Positions 30,256 to 30,379 of a DNA stretch of 30,379 nucleotides are shown here, piece by piece. The position numbers and the translations under genes are program-made. The notes beneath the pieces are model-generated. The model ran no database searches. It had not been told where the DNA came from and saw only the letters and a list, made by a program, of their open reading frames with translations. The stretch covers positions 1 through 30,379 of the IMG/VR virus record IMGVR_UViG_3300025108_000243, one strand, 5' to 3'. The DNA comes from a virus. Position 1 is the stretch's first letter; each line of letters opens with the position of its first letter.

Positions 30256-30379
30256 ATGGCATTAAGTAAAATTCAAGTCTCCTCAATGGCAGACAATACA
30301 ATTCATGGCAGACGTAACCTTATAATTAATGGTGCAATGAATTTAGACCAAAGAAATAGTGGGTCAAGTGTAAATCTTG
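30256..30379 (+). CDS. Further tail fibre/structural protein, N-terminus (cut by window end)
   Basis: A frame opening at ATG 30256 with AGGAG upstream is still open at the window end. The 41 visible residues include MADNTIHGRRNLIINGAMN followed by LDQRNSGSS. The RNLIINGAMNxxQR motif is common near the N-terminus of phage tail fibre and receptor-binding proteins. Starting 11 bases after the previous gene, it continues the fibre cluster. Confidence 0.7.
   Translation, partial: MALSKIQVSSMADNTIHGRRNLIINGAMNLDQRNSGSSVNL

Noticed and set aside
1-30379. tRNA genes, integrase, repressor or attachment site
   Set aside because: None was recognised by eye on either strand. tRNAs could be missed without a covariance search.

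Overview
The window is a contiguous piece of a T7-like (Autographiviridae-type) lytic podophage genome. All genes lie on the + strand, tightly packed and often overlapping (ATGA or TAATG junctions). The gene order follows T7: small early genes, RNA polymerase, ssDNA-binding protein, endonuclease I, primase-helicase, family A DNA polymerase, 5'-3' exonuclease, then portal, scaffold, capsid, tail tubes A and B, internal virion proteins and tail fibres. The DNA is AT-rich. The class II (cobalamin-dependent) ribonucleotide reductase, MazG-like protein and DUF3310 protein resemble the nucleotide-supply gene sets of marine podophages. The host cannot be read from the sequence; a marine proteobacterium is an inference. 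No integrase or repressor is visible, and the polymerase carries Tyr at the Pol I 762-equivalent position, which fits a virulent lifestyle. The large terminase, a stand-alone endolysin and the genome ends are not in the window.

Layout. 1-1965: small early genes of unknown function, including a zinc-ribbon microprotein and a two-helix membrane peptide. 1989-4432: the phage RNA polymerase, encoded as two abutting genes. 4436-10252: replication and recombination genes, with both a T7 endonuclease I and a T4 endonuclease VII-type nuclease. 10237-12745: nucleotide metabolism. 12775-17321: head genes, with the capsid gene set between two hairpin terminators. 17331-20257: tail tubes. 20257-27773: internal virion/ejection proteins, with a lysozyme-like domain on the gp15 homologue instead of a transglycosylase on gp16. 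27809-30379: an anchor fibre followed by at least three further fibre or adhesin genes, the last cut by the window end.

The strongest unusual point is the split T7-type RNA polymerase. The N-terminal domain (265 aa, TTG start) and the thumb/palm/fingers part (548 aa) meet at a TAATG junction with its own Shine-Dalgarno sequence. All catalytic residues are kept and no sequence is missing. It parallels the two-subunit RNAP II of phage N4 but sits in a T7-type gene order. A repeated intergenic motif of the form TAAAG(N2)A(N)A(N2)ATTA occurs just upstream of the SSB gene (a weaker match in its second half), head module, capsid, gp16 homologue and tail-fibre genes. It is a good candidate for the promoter of this polymerase, whose specificity loop differs from T7 at promoter-contact positions.
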